Positions 47,916 to 56,313 of a DNA stretch of 64,000 bases are shown in pieces. The DNA is from Cyanobium gracile_A (GTDB lineage: Bacteria > Cyanobacteriota > Cyanobacteriia > PCC-6307 > Cyanobiaceae): the NCBI RefSeq assembly GCF_034931305.1, contig NZ_JAYGHY010000001.1, positions 1 to 64,000 on the forward strand, in the 5' to 3' direction. How positions within the stretch are numbered: the stretch's first letter is position 1; each line of letters opens with the position of its first letter. Position numbers and translations under genes: made by a program. The notes under the pieces are model-generated. The model searched no databases. It had not been told where the DNA came from and saw only the letters and a list, made by a program, of their open reading frames with translations.

Positions 47916-49401
47916 GGGCTGTTTCCAGGAAGCTGCGCAGCATCCCCTCCCGTTTGTTGAGGTCATATTCGCGCTGCAGCACCTCCTGCAGCCCCCCATC
48001 GCCCCAGTCCTGGTTCTGGCGGAAGTAGGTGATGAAGCTGCGCCCCGCCACCCGGGTCAGCCAGGCCGCGCTGACCGCCTGAATCGCCCGGCTGACCACC
48101 AGGGCAGGGAGATTGAGACTGAGGGCCGAGGTGATCAGACCCACGCCCCCCTTGATCAGCCCCAGCCCCGCCAGGGTCCGGCCCACCGAGAGAGCCAGAT
48201 CCTGGGCGGTGTCGCGGCTGAGGCTGACGCCGTAGACACGGCCGATCTCCACCACCATCTGGGCGTTCACCGCGGCGGTGGCGAGCAGGTCGACGCCCGG
48301 CAGCGGGGTCACCATCACCACCCCCGCGCCGATCCACATGTAGCGATCGACGATGCTGCTGGCGTCGCTGTTTCGTTGCCGGTCCAGCAGGTCCTGGCTG
48401 GCCTGGTTGAGACGGCGACATTGCAGCAGCAGATTGTCGGCGATCAGCTCCTCCCCATCGGCATGCAGAACGCTGGCGACACGGCGCAGCAGGGCCTCCA
48501 CCTCCGGAGCCGGCTGCAGCGGTCGGCCACCGGGCATCGGCACACTCTGGGGTGCGGCGCTGGCGGGGATCACATCTTCGGGGGCGAGCCGGCCGGCGCA
48601 GCGTTGGCGCAGCAGCGCCAGCAGGCGTCGCTCCTCCTCCTCGCCGCGCAGGTCGCACTTGTTGAGCACCAGCAGCAGCCGCTTGCCCAACCCGGCCAGG
48701 GCCTCGAACACCTCCAGCTCACTGGCGCGCAGGTCGCCATCCAGCACCAGCAGCAACAGGTCGGCCCGGGCGGCCAGTCCCCGGGCCAGCCGTTCCCGCT
48801 CCCGGCCCGCCCGGCCCGCTTCGAGGATGCCTGGGGTGTCCTCCAGGATCACGGCCCGAGGCAGATCCCGCAGCCGCAGTCGGTAGCGGCTGGCGGCGGT
48901 GGTTGAACCCATCGGGGCACCCACCTCCCCCACCAGCTCCTGCAGCAGAGCACGGATGAGTGAGGTCTTGCCGGCCGAGCCGGTGCCGAACACGACGATC
49001 ACCAGGTCGCCCCGTTCCAGTTCCGCCTCCATGCGCTGCCGTTCCTGGCGCAGGGCTTCGCGCTCCACCGCATGACGCACCTTCTCCAGGGTGCGGTCGA
49101 TCGCGCCCAGGTTTTGCTGGGCCGCCTCTCGGCGGCTGGAGGGCACCGCCGCGGTGACGCGCTTGGCTGCCGCCGAAGGGCCAGGGCGGCGCAGCCTCTG
49201 CAGCCAGGGCCAGCCGACCTGCGCCAGGGCCAGCAGCAACGCCACCAGCACGACCAACATCAGCGGCCCCACCATCCAGTAGGGCAGCCAGGTGCTCAGG
49301 GTCCACTGCAGTTGCTGGACCGCCTGCAGCACCATGCCCAGCACCACCAGCGCCAGCAGACCCAGCAGGATCCAGATCCAGAGGCGTTGGGGCAGCTTCA
49401 T
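47806..49401 (-). CDS. membrane-associated GTPase with DUF697-like domain
   Basis: A 531-residue protein. Two N-terminal TM helices (IWILLGLLALVVLGMVLQAV and WMVGPLMLVVLVALLLAL). A coiled coil (RTLEKVRHAVEREALRQERQRM). A G domain from ~130: GTGSAGKTSLI (P-loop), EDTPGILEAG (G3), LLVLNKCDL (G4). The C-terminal hydrophobic DUF697-type part has VMVTPLPGVDLLATAAVNAQMVVEIGRVYG. Similar cyanobacterial GTPases (slr1462 type) are of unknown role. Its ATG overlaps the FHA-PBP stop (ATGA), so it ends the bioY-lspA-PBP-GTPase operon. Confidence 0.82.
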   Translation of the reverse strand: MKLPQRLWIWILLGLLALVVLGMVLQAVQQLQWTLSTWLPYWMVGPLMLVVLVALLLALAQVGWPWLQRLRRPGPSAAAKRVTAAVPSSRREAAQQNLGAIDRTLEKVRHAVEREALRQERQRMEAELERGDLVIVVFGTGSAGKTSLIRALLQELVGEVGAPMGSTTAASRYRLRLRDLPRAVILEDTPGILEAGRAGRERERLARGLAARADLLLLVLDGDLRASELEVFEALAGLGKRLLLVLNKCDLRGEEEERRLLALLRQRCAGRLAPEDVIPASAAPQSVPMPGGRPLQPAPEVEALLRRVASVLHADGEELIADNLLLQCRRLNQASQDLLDRQRNSDASSIVDRYMWIGAGVVMVTPLPGVDLLATAAVNAQMVVEIGRVYGVSLSRDTAQDLALSVGRTLAGLGLIKGGVGLITSALSLNLPALVVSRAIQAVSAAWLTRVAGRSFITYFRQNQDWGDGGLQEVLQREYDLNKREGMLRSFLETALNRVVEPLQQRQRRRLPPRPGPRGGAAEGDRGNPAP

Positions 49402-51572
49402 GACCCCGGTGGGGCGGAACGCACGATGTCGCCGAACAGGGAGGCCGCCAGGGCGCTGCTGGCGGCGGTGGGGCTGTTGTCATCGTTGCCCAGCCAGATG
49501 CCGATCACCCATTGGCGCCTGGGCGCGTAGCCCACGAACAGCAGGTCCCGGCCCTCGTTGGTGGTGCCGGTCTTGCCCCAGCTGCCAGCGCCCACGTAGG
49601 CGGCGCTGCCGGTGCCGCCGCTGACCACCGCTTCGAGCAGCGTGCGCATCGCCTTTGCGGTGGCGGGGCTCATGACCCGGCGGCCGGGACTGCTCACCGT
49701 CCGGGAGCTGCCGGCGGAGGCTCGGCAATCGGCTCCGCCCGAGGCGGGGCAGGCTTCGGCATCGGTGAGCCGTCGGATCGTGGTGGGTGTCCGCCACAGC
49801 CCATCGGCGGCGACGGTGGCATAGGCGGCCGTGAGCTCCAGCAGGGTCACCTCGCTCTGGCCCAGGGCCAGGCCCGGCACCGGGGCCAGGGGACTGGTGA
49901 AGCCCAGATCCCGGCCCTTGCTGACCACGGCGTCGAGGCCATCTTGACGGGCTAGGCGCAGGGCGGCGGTGTTGCTGCTGATCGCCAGGGCCTGGCGCAG
50001 GCTGAGGCTGCCGCCACAACCGCTGCTGAAGTGCTGGCCGCCCCAGTCCAGCGGTCCGCAGCCGATCCGGTCGCCGGGCCGGGCGCCCCGCTCCAAGGCC
50101 ACCACATAAGGGACGAGCTTGAATGTGCTGCCGGGCTGGCGCAGGGCCATCGAGGCGCGGTTGAACTGGCTCTGCAGGTAGTCCCGGCCGCCGGCGATGG
50201 CGCGGATTCCCCCCGTGCGGCTGTCGATCACCACCACCGCCCCCTGGCTCACCCCCAGGGATCGGCTGGCATCGATGCGCTGCCGCAGCACCAGTTCCAC
50301 CCGCTCCTGCAACAGCGGATCCAGGTGGGTGTCGATCAGGAAGTTGCCTTCGGCGGCCACCTCCTTGCCCACCAGATTCTCCAGGTCGCGGCGCACCTGG
50401 TCGGTGTAGAAGGGGGCCCCGCGCTGCTGGGCGGAGCGGCAGGCCTCCGGGGCCAGCCGGATCGGTTGGCGCCGGGCACGCCGGGCCTGATCGGCGCTGA
50501 TCCGGTTGGAGGCGGCCATCTTGTCGAGCACCTGGTTGCGGGAGGCCAGGGCGGCCGTGGGATCGATGCAGGGGTCGTAGCCGTTCGGGGAGGGCAGCAG
50601 GCCCACCAGCAGGGCGGCCTCCTCGAGCTTCAGGGCCGCTGCCGGCCGGCCGAAGAAGCGCCTGGAGGCATCCTCGAAGCCCCAGACGGCGCCGAGATAG
50701 ACCCGGTTGAGGTAGCTCAGCAGCAACTCCTGCTTGCTGAAGCGCGCCTCCAGCTGCAGGGCCACCAGCAGCTCGCGCCACTTGCGCCCCAGGGTTTCGC
50801 CCTGTCCCACCTGCTCCGGGTAGAGGCTGCGGGCCATCTGCTGGGTCAGGGTGCTGCCGCCCTCCAGGACCCGGCCGCCGAGCAGGTTGGTGAGCAGGGC
50901 GCGGGCGGTGCCGATCGGGTCCACGCCGGGGTGCCACCAGAAGCGGTTGTCCTCACTGGCCAGCAGCGCATCGATGAGCACGGCGGGATAGGCGCCCAGG
51001 TCGGGGAGTTCGCGGCGCTTGCGATCGGCCACGGACGCCACCGGCCGGTTGCTGCGGTCGTACAGGAGCAGCGGTCCCCGCACCGTCGCCAGGCTGCCGC
51101 TGGTGGGCACCTGCAGCAGGGACAGGGCCAGCAGCAGGCTTCCGGCGCCGGCCACGGCCACCGCGGCCCGCGCCCCCCAGCGCCCCTTCCTGGACCGGCG
51201 CAGGCCTCCCTCAGGTGCGAACAGCAGCGTGGGCAGGTCCTCCTGATCGGCGGGCCCGAATCGCACCTGATCCCCCTGGCGCAGCACCAGCTCCCGCACC
51301 CGGCGGCCCTGCCACCAGAGCCCGTTGGTGGAGCCGGCATCGCTCAGCAACCAGTGGCCGCCGTGGTTTTCCAGCAGGGCATGGTGGCGGCTCACAGCCG
51401 TGTGGTCGATGACGATGCTGTTGTCGGTGGCGCGGCCGATCCGGTAGAGGCTGCCGTGCAGCGGATGGCTCTGCTCCGGCAGGCCGGGTCGCAGCACCCG
51501 AAGCTGGGGACCGGCGGCGGCTGAGCGGGGCCGGAGCCGCCGCTCCAGCCCCTCAAGGATGGCGGTCGGCAT
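49398..51572 (-). CDS. class A penicillin-binding protein with N-terminal FHA domain
   Basis: A 724-residue peptidoglycan synthase. Residues ~40-115 form a cytoplasmic FHA phosphopeptide-binding domain (YRIGRATDNSIVIDHTAVSRHHALLEN...DAGSTNGLWWQG). A TM helix follows at ~133-155. The glycosyltransferase domain has LASEDNRFWWHPGVD (catalytic Glu) and GGSTLTQQMARSL. The transpeptidase domain has QPGSTFKLV (SxxK), SSNTA (SxN) and KTGTT (KTG). All catalytic motifs are intact, so it should both polymerise and crosslink. The FHA part implies control by Ser/Thr phosphorylation (inference). It overlaps lspA by 20 bases and the GTPase by 4. Confidence 0.92.
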   Translation of the reverse strand: MPTAILEGLERRLRPRSAAAGPQLRVLRPGLPEQSHPLHGSLYRIGRATDNSIVIDHTAVSRHHALLENHGGHWLLSDAGSTNGLWWQGRRVRELVLRQGDQVRFGPADQEDLPTLLFAPEGGLRRSRKGRWGARAAVAVAGAGSLLLALSLLQVPTSGSLATVRGPLLLYDRSNRPVASVADRKRRELPDLGAYPAVLIDALLASEDNRFWWHPGVDPIGTARALLTNLLGGRVLEGGSTLTQQMARSLYPEQVGQGETLGRKWRELLVALQLEARFSKQELLLSYLNRVYLGAVWGFEDASRRFFGRPAAALKLEEAALLVGLLPSPNGYDPCIDPTAALASRNQVLDKMAASNRISADQARRARRQPIRLAPEACRSAQQRGAPFYTDQVRRDLENLVGKEVAAEGNFLIDTHLDPLLQERVELVLRQRIDASRSLGVSQGAVVVIDSRTGGIRAIAGGRDYLQSQFNRASMALRQPGSTFKLVPYVVALERGARPGDRIGCGPLDWGGQHFSSGCGGSLSLRQALAISSNTAALRLARQDGLDAVVSKGRDLGFTSPLAPVPGLALGQSEVTLLELTAAYATVAADGLWRTPTTIRRLTDAEACPASGGADCRASAGSSRTVSSPGRRVMSPATAKAMRTLLEAVVSGGTGSAAYVGAGSWGKTGTTNEGRDLLFVGYAPRRQWVIGIWLGNDDNSPTAASSALAASLFGDIVRSAPPGS

Positions 51573-52032
51573 GGGGTCGCAGCAGATCGATGAGGAAGCA
51601 CGCCACGGCCAGGTTGATGGCCACGTCGGCGAGGTTGAAGATCGGGAAATGGATCGGGACGAACTCCAGGAAATCCACCACCGCGCCGTAGCGCCAGCGG
51701 TCGATGCCGTTGCCCAGGGCCCCTCCGAGCAGCAGTCCCAGGGCTAGGCCGCTCCAGAGGCCGGCGGGAGGGCGCCAGACGATCCAGACCAGCAGACCAA
51801 GGCTCACCAGGGCGCTCACCAGGCCCAGCTGGATCGTCGCGCCGGTGAACAGGCTGAAGGCGGCTCCGGTGTTGCTGACCAGCTGCAGCCGGAGCAGGCC
51901 GGGCAGCAGCGGCCGGATGCTGCCGCTGGCGAGGTGGTCGAGGGCCCAAACCTTGCTCACCTGATCCAGCAGCAGGGCCAGGGCCGCCAGCAGCACGATT
52001 CCCAGCCGCCGGCGCAGCGGACGTGCCATCAC
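51553..52032 (-). CDS. lspA: lipoprotein signal peptidase
   Basis: A 159-residue four-TM aspartic protease that removes signal peptides from prolipoproteins. Catalytic Asp pair in GNGIDRWRYGAVVDFLEF and FNLADVAINLAVACFLID. NTGAAFSLF is the conserved second block. Its ATG overlaps the bioY stop (ATGA), and its stop lies 20 bases inside the FHA-PBP gene. The lipoprotein at 20311 would be one of its substrates. Confidence 0.95.
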   Translation of the reverse strand: MMARPLRRRLGIVLLAALALLLDQVSKVWALDHLASGSIRPLLPGLLRLQLVSNTGAAFSLFTGATIQLGLVSALVSLGLLVWIVWRPPAGLWSGLALGLLLGGALGNGIDRWRYGAVVDFLEFVPIHFPIFNLADVAINLAVACFLIDLLRPHADRHP

Positions 52033-52598
52033 GAGGGCACCAGCAGCAACCGGCGCAGGAACCAGCCCAGCACGCCGGCGGCGCAGCAGAGCAGCAACTG
52101 GGGCAGCAGGGCCAGGCTGTAGCCCACCACCAGGGTCAGGGTGTCACCCCCCCAGCGGCCGGCCAGGCTGCCCAGCAGCAGGTTGGTGAGACCGCAGAGA
52201 TGCAGCACCACCAACCCAATGGCGGCGGCCCCGGCGAGGGTGAGCGGATCGTCCATGCCGGGCTGGCGCGCCAGCTTGCCGGTGATCCAGGCGGCCGGTA
52301 GGAACCCTGCCAGGTAGCCGAAGCCCGGATCGAGCAGGTAGCCGACCCCTCCACCCTCGTGGAACACCGGCAGTTGGAACAGCCCGACACTGAGATAGGC
52401 CACGGCCGCCAGGGTCGCACTGCGGGGACCGCAGACCAGGGCGCTCAGCAGCAGGGCCGGCACCTGCAGGGTGATGCCCAGGGGCCTGACGCCCCAGCCA
52501 CCGGCCTCGTGGACGGGAAAAGCCGCCGGCACCAGACCGCCGACAAGGATGAGCAGGAGGCCGGCGATCGCTCCGCTCCAGGTGGCAAGGGCTCGCAA
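52029..52598 (-). CDS. bioY: biotin transporter BioY
   Basis: S-component-type biotin importer with six hydrophobic segments; 189 residues from TTG 52598. Seen: PLGITLQVPALLLSALVCGPRSATLAAVAYLSVGLFQLPVF, GGGVGYLLDPGFGYLAGFLPAAW, and LHLCGLTNLLLG, which match the family. The frame is open to ATG 52700, but that would overlap the divergent SipA-like gene. The TTG gives the usual BioY length. First gene of the bioY-lspA-PBP-GTPase operon. Confidence 0.85.
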   Translation of the reverse strand: MRALATWSGAIAGLLLILVGGLVPAAFPVHEAGGWGVRPLGITLQVPALLLSALVCGPRSATLAAVAYLSVGLFQLPVFHEGGGVGYLLDPGFGYLAGFLPAAWITGKLARQPGMDDPLTLAGAAAIGLVVLHLCGLTNLLLGSLAGRWGGDTLTLVVGYSLALLPQLLLCCAAGVLGWFLRRLLLVPS

Positions 52599-52634
52599 TG
52601 AACCGTCCGTGGCTGGCGCCCATCCTGCTCCAGC

Positions 52635-52640
52635 TAGGTT
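52635..52640 (+). promoter_or_regulatory. TAGGTT -10-like hexamer
   Basis: 40 bases upstream of the SipA-like gene in the gap to bioY. Matches the recurrent TAGGNT hexamer. Confidence 0.3.
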
Positions 52641-52680
52641 CGGCTGAGAAGGGCCCCCAGCCCGCTGGAGCGCCGTACCG

Positions 52681-52962
52681 ATGCCGGATCTCACCCCCAC
52701 CGATCCCGCGCCAGGGGAGGATCTGCCGTTGGAGGCAGCGGTGGCGATCCATCTGGGCGATGCCGTGCGGCTGCGCCAGCCCCTGCGCTACCTCAAGACC
52801 GCCGACCCGATGCCGATGCTGCGTCCCCCTGATCTGGTGGATCCAGGGGAAGTGGGCCGGGTGGTGGAAATCCGGGCGCTGCAGTTGAGGGCCATCCGTT
52901 TCCGCCGCGGCACCTTTCTGATCAACCTCTCCGATCTGGAGCCGGCCTCTACGGACGGCTGA
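52681..52962 (+). CDS. DUF3148/SipA-like regulatory protein
   Basis: A 93-residue protein. After an acidic N-terminal extension, the core reads IHLGDAVRLRQPLRYLKTADPMPMLRPPDLVDPGEVGRVVEI...IRFRRGTFLINLSDLE, the small beta-barrel of DUF3148. The best-known member, SipA (Ssl3451), binds the histidine kinase NblS/Hik33, which controls light and nutrient stress responses; that role is known of the family and inferred here. I considered NdhO, which has a related fold, but KTADPMPMLRPPD is diagnostic of DUF3148. It overlaps the convergent M16 gene by 14 bases. Confidence 0.75.
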   Translation: MPDLTPTDPAPGEDLPLEAAVAIHLGDAVRLRQPLRYLKTADPMPMLRPPDLVDPGEVGRVVEIRALQLRAIRFRRGTFLINLSDLEPASTDG

Positions 52963-54247
52963 GTCCATGGTTCAGCCAGGCCTGGTGCGCCTGCTCCAGG
53001 GCCGGGGCTGGCCCCACCAGGCTCAGGCTGGGGGCGGTCAGCCAGCGGCGGGCCGCCGCCCGCAGATCCTCGGCGCCGATCCCGGGAGCCCGCTCCATCA
53101 CCTGGCGCACATGGTCGGAGGGCAGGCCATGGCTGAGCACCAGGGCCTGGCGTTCAGCGATCTGGGAGCAGGTCTGGCGCCCCATGGCGTCCTGCCCCTG
53201 GAATTTGGCCAGGGCCAGCAGCCGTGAGCCTTGGTCCAGCCGTTCCTCCAGCAGCCGCTGCCACTCGTCCAGCAGGCAGGTGGTGGCTTCCGCCACCCGC
53301 TCCGCCGAGGTGGACAGGTGCATGACAAAGGGCGGACCGCCGGAATAGGCCGGAAGATGCACACCGACGTCATAGGCCAGACCGCGCTCCTCCCGCATCG
53401 TGATGAAGAGTCGGCTGGACATGCCGAGGCCCAGGTGCGCCTGCAGCAGCCGCAGGGCCAGGGCGTCGGGATGGGCCAGGGGAACGGTCGCAGCCCCCAG
53501 CATCAGCACCACCTGCTCGGTGTCCTGGATCTGCTGGCCAAAGTGGCCCGTGGCCCGTGGTGGACCGGCGAACGCCTGCGGCCTGGGGGTGTGGGTGCTC
53601 CAGGGGGACGCCGCCAGTTCCTGCTCCAGGGCCGCCTCCAGGGCAGAAGGGGCGTCGCCACAGAGCACGAGCACGGCCCCGTCAGCCCCGAGGCCCTCCA
53701 CCAGAGGGCGCAGGTCCTTCGGTCCGAGACCGGCCAGCTCAGCCTCGATCCCGAGGGGGTCATGGCCGTAGGGGCCGTTGCCGTAGAGCAGGCGGCGCAA
53801 CTGGTCGTGGGCCAGTTGGAAGGGGTCCTCCTTCTGGCGCTGCAGCATCTGCAGGTTGAGCTGCCGTTCGATCGCCACCTGCTCGGGCTCCAGCCGCGGA
53901 CGCCGCGCCATCGCCAGCAGCAGGGGCACCAGGGTGGGGGCGTCGTCGGCGGCACATTTGAGCGCCAGCACCAGACCGTCCTCATGGGCCTCCACCCGCA
54001 GGGCGGCACCGGCCCCCTCGACGCAATCGGCCAGGGCCTCGGCATCCAGCTCGCCGCAGCCCCGGGTCATGCTGCCGGCCAGCAGCTGGTGGGCGCCCCG
54101 GCCTCCGGCCGGGTCCCGGCCGCTGCCACCTGGAATGGCCAGGCGGGCCGCCAGGATCGCCGGCCCGGGCCGGTGCAGGATCCGCAGGGGCAGACCCCCG
54201 TCCAGGGTGCGGTTGTCCTCGGAGGTGGCAGGAGTCGCGAGGCTCAT
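52949..54247 (-). CDS. M16 family peptidase-like protein, non-catalytic partner
   Basis: A 432-residue protein of the pitrilysin fold. At the place of the zinc motif HxxEH it has GAHQLLAGSMTRG, so the Glu and second His are absent. The R/Y pair region typical of the second subunit (FITMREERGLAYDVGVHL) is present. Such inactive subunits pair with an active M16 subunit to close a peptide-degrading chamber. Start at MSLATPATS (54247), overlapping the stop of the active partner by four bases. Confidence 0.85.
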   Translation of the reverse strand: MSLATPATSEDNRTLDGGLPLRILHRPGPAILAARLAIPGGSGRDPAGGRGAHQLLAGSMTRGCGELDAEALADCVEGAGAALRVEAHEDGLVLALKCAADDAPTLVPLLLAMARRPRLEPEQVAIERQLNLQMLQRQKEDPFQLAHDQLRRLLYGNGPYGHDPLGIEAELAGLGPKDLRPLVEGLGADGAVLVLCGDAPSALEAALEQELAASPWSTHTPRPQAFAGPPRATGHFGQQIQDTEQVVLMLGAATVPLAHPDALALRLLQAHLGLGMSSRLFITMREERGLAYDVGVHLPAYSGGPPFVMHLSTSAERVAEATTCLLDEWQRLLEERLDQGSRLLALAKFQGQDAMGRQTCSQIAERQALVLSHGLPSDHVRQVMERAPGIGAEDLRAAARRWLTAPSLSLVGPAPALEQAHQAWLNHGLSRP

Positions 54248-55518
54248 GCCGGCACCGCCTCGAGCAGGCAGGCCCGGGCTGGATCCAGCAGGTCCAGCGT
54301 CTGCTCCTGGAGCCGGTCTGGCGACCAGCGGTCCAGCAGCGCCAGGGGCTGGTCGAGGGGCTGACTCCGTCCCCAGAGGCGGCTGCTGCCGATCAGGGAC
54401 GCCACGCCGCCGGGGGATTCCAGTGAAAAGCGATAGCCATTGGCGACCAGGCGTCGGGCCCGCCACCATTCCTGCTCGCCGAGGCTCTCCTGGCGCAGCT
54501 CCTGCCACACCTGGGTGATGGCCCCTCGCACGGCCGCTAAATCCTCCTCGTCGCAGACCGCCTCCAGCAGGGCGAAGCTGCCGCCCTCCATCGCGTGCAG
54601 GTCCAGGTCGATGCTCTCGACGATCTGCAGTTGCTCCCGCAGACGGTCAACCAGACGGCTGCGGCGTCCCTCCGCCAGCACGGTGGTGGCCAGATCCGCC
54701 CCCGCCAGCCCCTCGACATCGCTGGCGGCCGGCAGCCACCAGAGCATCAGCAGCCGGGCGGCCTCCAGCCGCGGCACGGCCAGACGGTGCACCCCGGGGC
54801 TGACGTGCAGCGTTGCCGGGGTCATGGCCGCGCTGGTGGTCGCCAGGCCCGCGAGGGGGCCCGCAGCGGCCCGCGCCAGCAGATCCCCATCAGCCACGGC
54901 GCCGCTGAGGGCCAGAACGCAACGGCCGGCGGCGTACTGGCGTTGATGGAAGGCGGCCATGGCGGCCGTGTCGTGGACCACCAGGGCCTCGCGCCGCCCG
55001 AGGATCGGCAGGCCGTAAGGGTGATCGGGGCAGGCCAGGCAGAGCAGGCGCTGCAGGGCCACCTCTTCGGGCTGATCCTCGCTCTGGGCCAGTTCCTCCA
55101 GCACCACCTGCCGTTCCATGGCGAAGCTGTCGGGATCGAGGCGGGGCAGCAGCACCAGATCCATGAGCAGGTCCAGGGCTTCGGCGGCCCCCTCCGGCGG
55201 CATCAGGGCGTGGAAATGGACATCGTCGAAGCCGGTGGCGGCATTGCTGCTTCCGCCCAGCGCCTCGATGCGGCGATCAAACTCCCCGGCCGCCAGCCCG
55301 TCACTGCCCTTGAACACCATGTGCTCGAGGAAATGGGCCATGCCGCTCTCCGCCGGGTCTTCGAAGGCGCTGCCGGCCCGGCACCAGAAGTCGATGCAGA
55401 CCAGGGGGGCGTCCTTCAGTTCGAGCTGCACCAGTTCGACGCCATTGGCGAGGGTGTGGCCGACGGGGTCGGCCAGCCCGGGCAGCAAGGACCCGCAACA
55501 ACCCAGGGACACACTCAC
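54244..55518 (-). CDS. M16 family zinc metalloprotease
   Basis: A 424-residue catalytic M16 subunit. The inverted zinc motif is complete: GMAHFLEHMVFKG (HFLEH). VLEELAQSEDQPEEVALQRL holds the third zinc ligand region. LEAARLLMLWWLPAASDV and the C-terminal SLESPGGVASLIG follow. Probably a periplasmic or cytoplasmic processing peptidase; no signal peptide is obvious. Start is GTG 55518 (VSVSLGCCG). The gene diverges from pcyA over a short gap and is coupled to the inactive partner (ATGA). Confidence 0.88.
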   Translation of the reverse strand: MSVSLGCCGSLLPGLADPVGHTLANGVELVQLELKDAPLVCIDFWCRAGSAFEDPAESGMAHFLEHMVFKGSDGLAAGEFDRRIEALGGSSNAATGFDDVHFHALMPPEGAAEALDLLMDLVLLPRLDPDSFAMERQVVLEELAQSEDQPEEVALQRLLCLACPDHPYGLPILGRREALVVHDTAAMAAFHQRQYAAGRCVLALSGAVADGDLLARAAAGPLAGLATTSAAMTPATLHVSPGVHRLAVPRLEAARLLMLWWLPAASDVEGLAGADLATTVLAEGRRSRLVDRLREQLQIVESIDLDLHAMEGGSFALLEAVCDEEDLAAVRGAITQVWQELRQESLGEQEWWRARRLVANGYRFSLESPGGVASLIGSSRLWGRSQPLDQPLALLDRWSPDRLQEQTLDLLDPARACLLEAVPA

Positions 55519-55560
55519 GGACGCATGGCAGGATCCGCATTCTGCTGTCACGACGTGTCC

Positions 55561-56313
55561 ATGGGTGAGGTCGCTGCGGCCGGAGACGGTGGGATTCACC
55601 CGCTGGTGGATGGCCTGGCCGAGCGGATCCGGCTCTGTCGCCACACGCTGCCGGATCTGGCGCCGCTGGCGATCGATCCCGACCTCGAGGCCATCAGCGG
55701 CAGCCTGGACGGCGATGCCCTCTACATCCGCAACGAGGTGCACCGCTGCCGGGGCCTGCGCAAACTGCACCTGGAGACAGCCCGGCTGGGCGCCGGACTG
55801 CAGATCCTCCACTGTGTTTTCTTCCCTGATCCCCGTCACGATCTGCCGGTGTTCGGCGCCGACATCGTGGCCGGCAAGGCCGGAGTGAGCGCCGCCATCG
55901 TTGACCTCTCGCCGGTCGGGGAGGCGCTGCCGGAGACGATCGCCGCGGCCCTGGCCGCCCGCCCCCGTCCGGCCTTCGAACAGGTGCGGGAGTTGCCGCC
56001 CTGGGGCTCGATCTTCTCGCCCCACGTGCTGTTCGTGCGGCCGGTGTCGGAGGCGGAGGAGCAGGGGTTCGTCGAGGAGGTCGCCAGCTTCCTCGGGGTG
56101 CTCGCCGAAGCCGCCAGCGTGAGCCCTTCCCAAGCCCATGACCACCCGGCTACGGTTGCTCGATGGCAAGGGCAGTTGAGGTATTGCAAGCAACAGAAAC
56201 AAAACGACAAGACCCGGAGGGTTCTGGAGAAGGCGTTCAACCCCCAGTGGGCGGATCGCTACATCGAAGACCTCCTCTTCGACGACCCACCGGCCCCTGG
56301 CGCAACGGCCTGA
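55561..56313 (+). CDS. pcyA: phycocyanobilin:ferredoxin oxidoreductase
   Basis: A 250-residue bilin reductase that makes phycocyanobilin from biliverdin with ferredoxin electrons; it supplies the chromophore for allophycocyanin and phycocyanin. Catalytic residues by alignment to known PcyA: Glu72 (HLETARLG), His84 (QILHCVFFP), Asp101 (PVFGADIVAG). The C-terminus CKQQKQNDKTRRVLEKAF and DRYIEDLLFDD is conserved. Start 55561 (MGEVAAAG) preferred; ATG 55525 is possible. Its last 151 bases are overlapped in another frame by devB. Confidence 0.95.
   Translation: MGEVAAAGDGGIHPLVDGLAERIRLCRHTLPDLAPLAIDPDLEAISGSLDGDALYIRNEVHRCRGLRKLHLETARLGAGLQILHCVFFPDPRHDLPVFGADIVAGKAGVSAAIVDLSPVGEALPETIAAALAARPRPAFEQVRELPPWGSIFSPHVLFVRPVSEAEEQGFVEEVASFLGVLAEAASVSPSQAHDHPATVARWQGQLRYCKQQKQNDKTRRVLEKAFNPQWADRYIEDLLFDDPPAPGATA

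Noticed and set aside
52599..52700. BioY starting at ATG 52700
   Set aside because: It would overlap the start of the divergent SipA-like gene and adds 34 residues without family similarity.
52681..52962. NdhO as identity for the 93-residue protein
   Set aside because: The fold is similar, but the block KTADPMPMLRPPD is characteristic of DUF3148/SipA and absent from NdhO.
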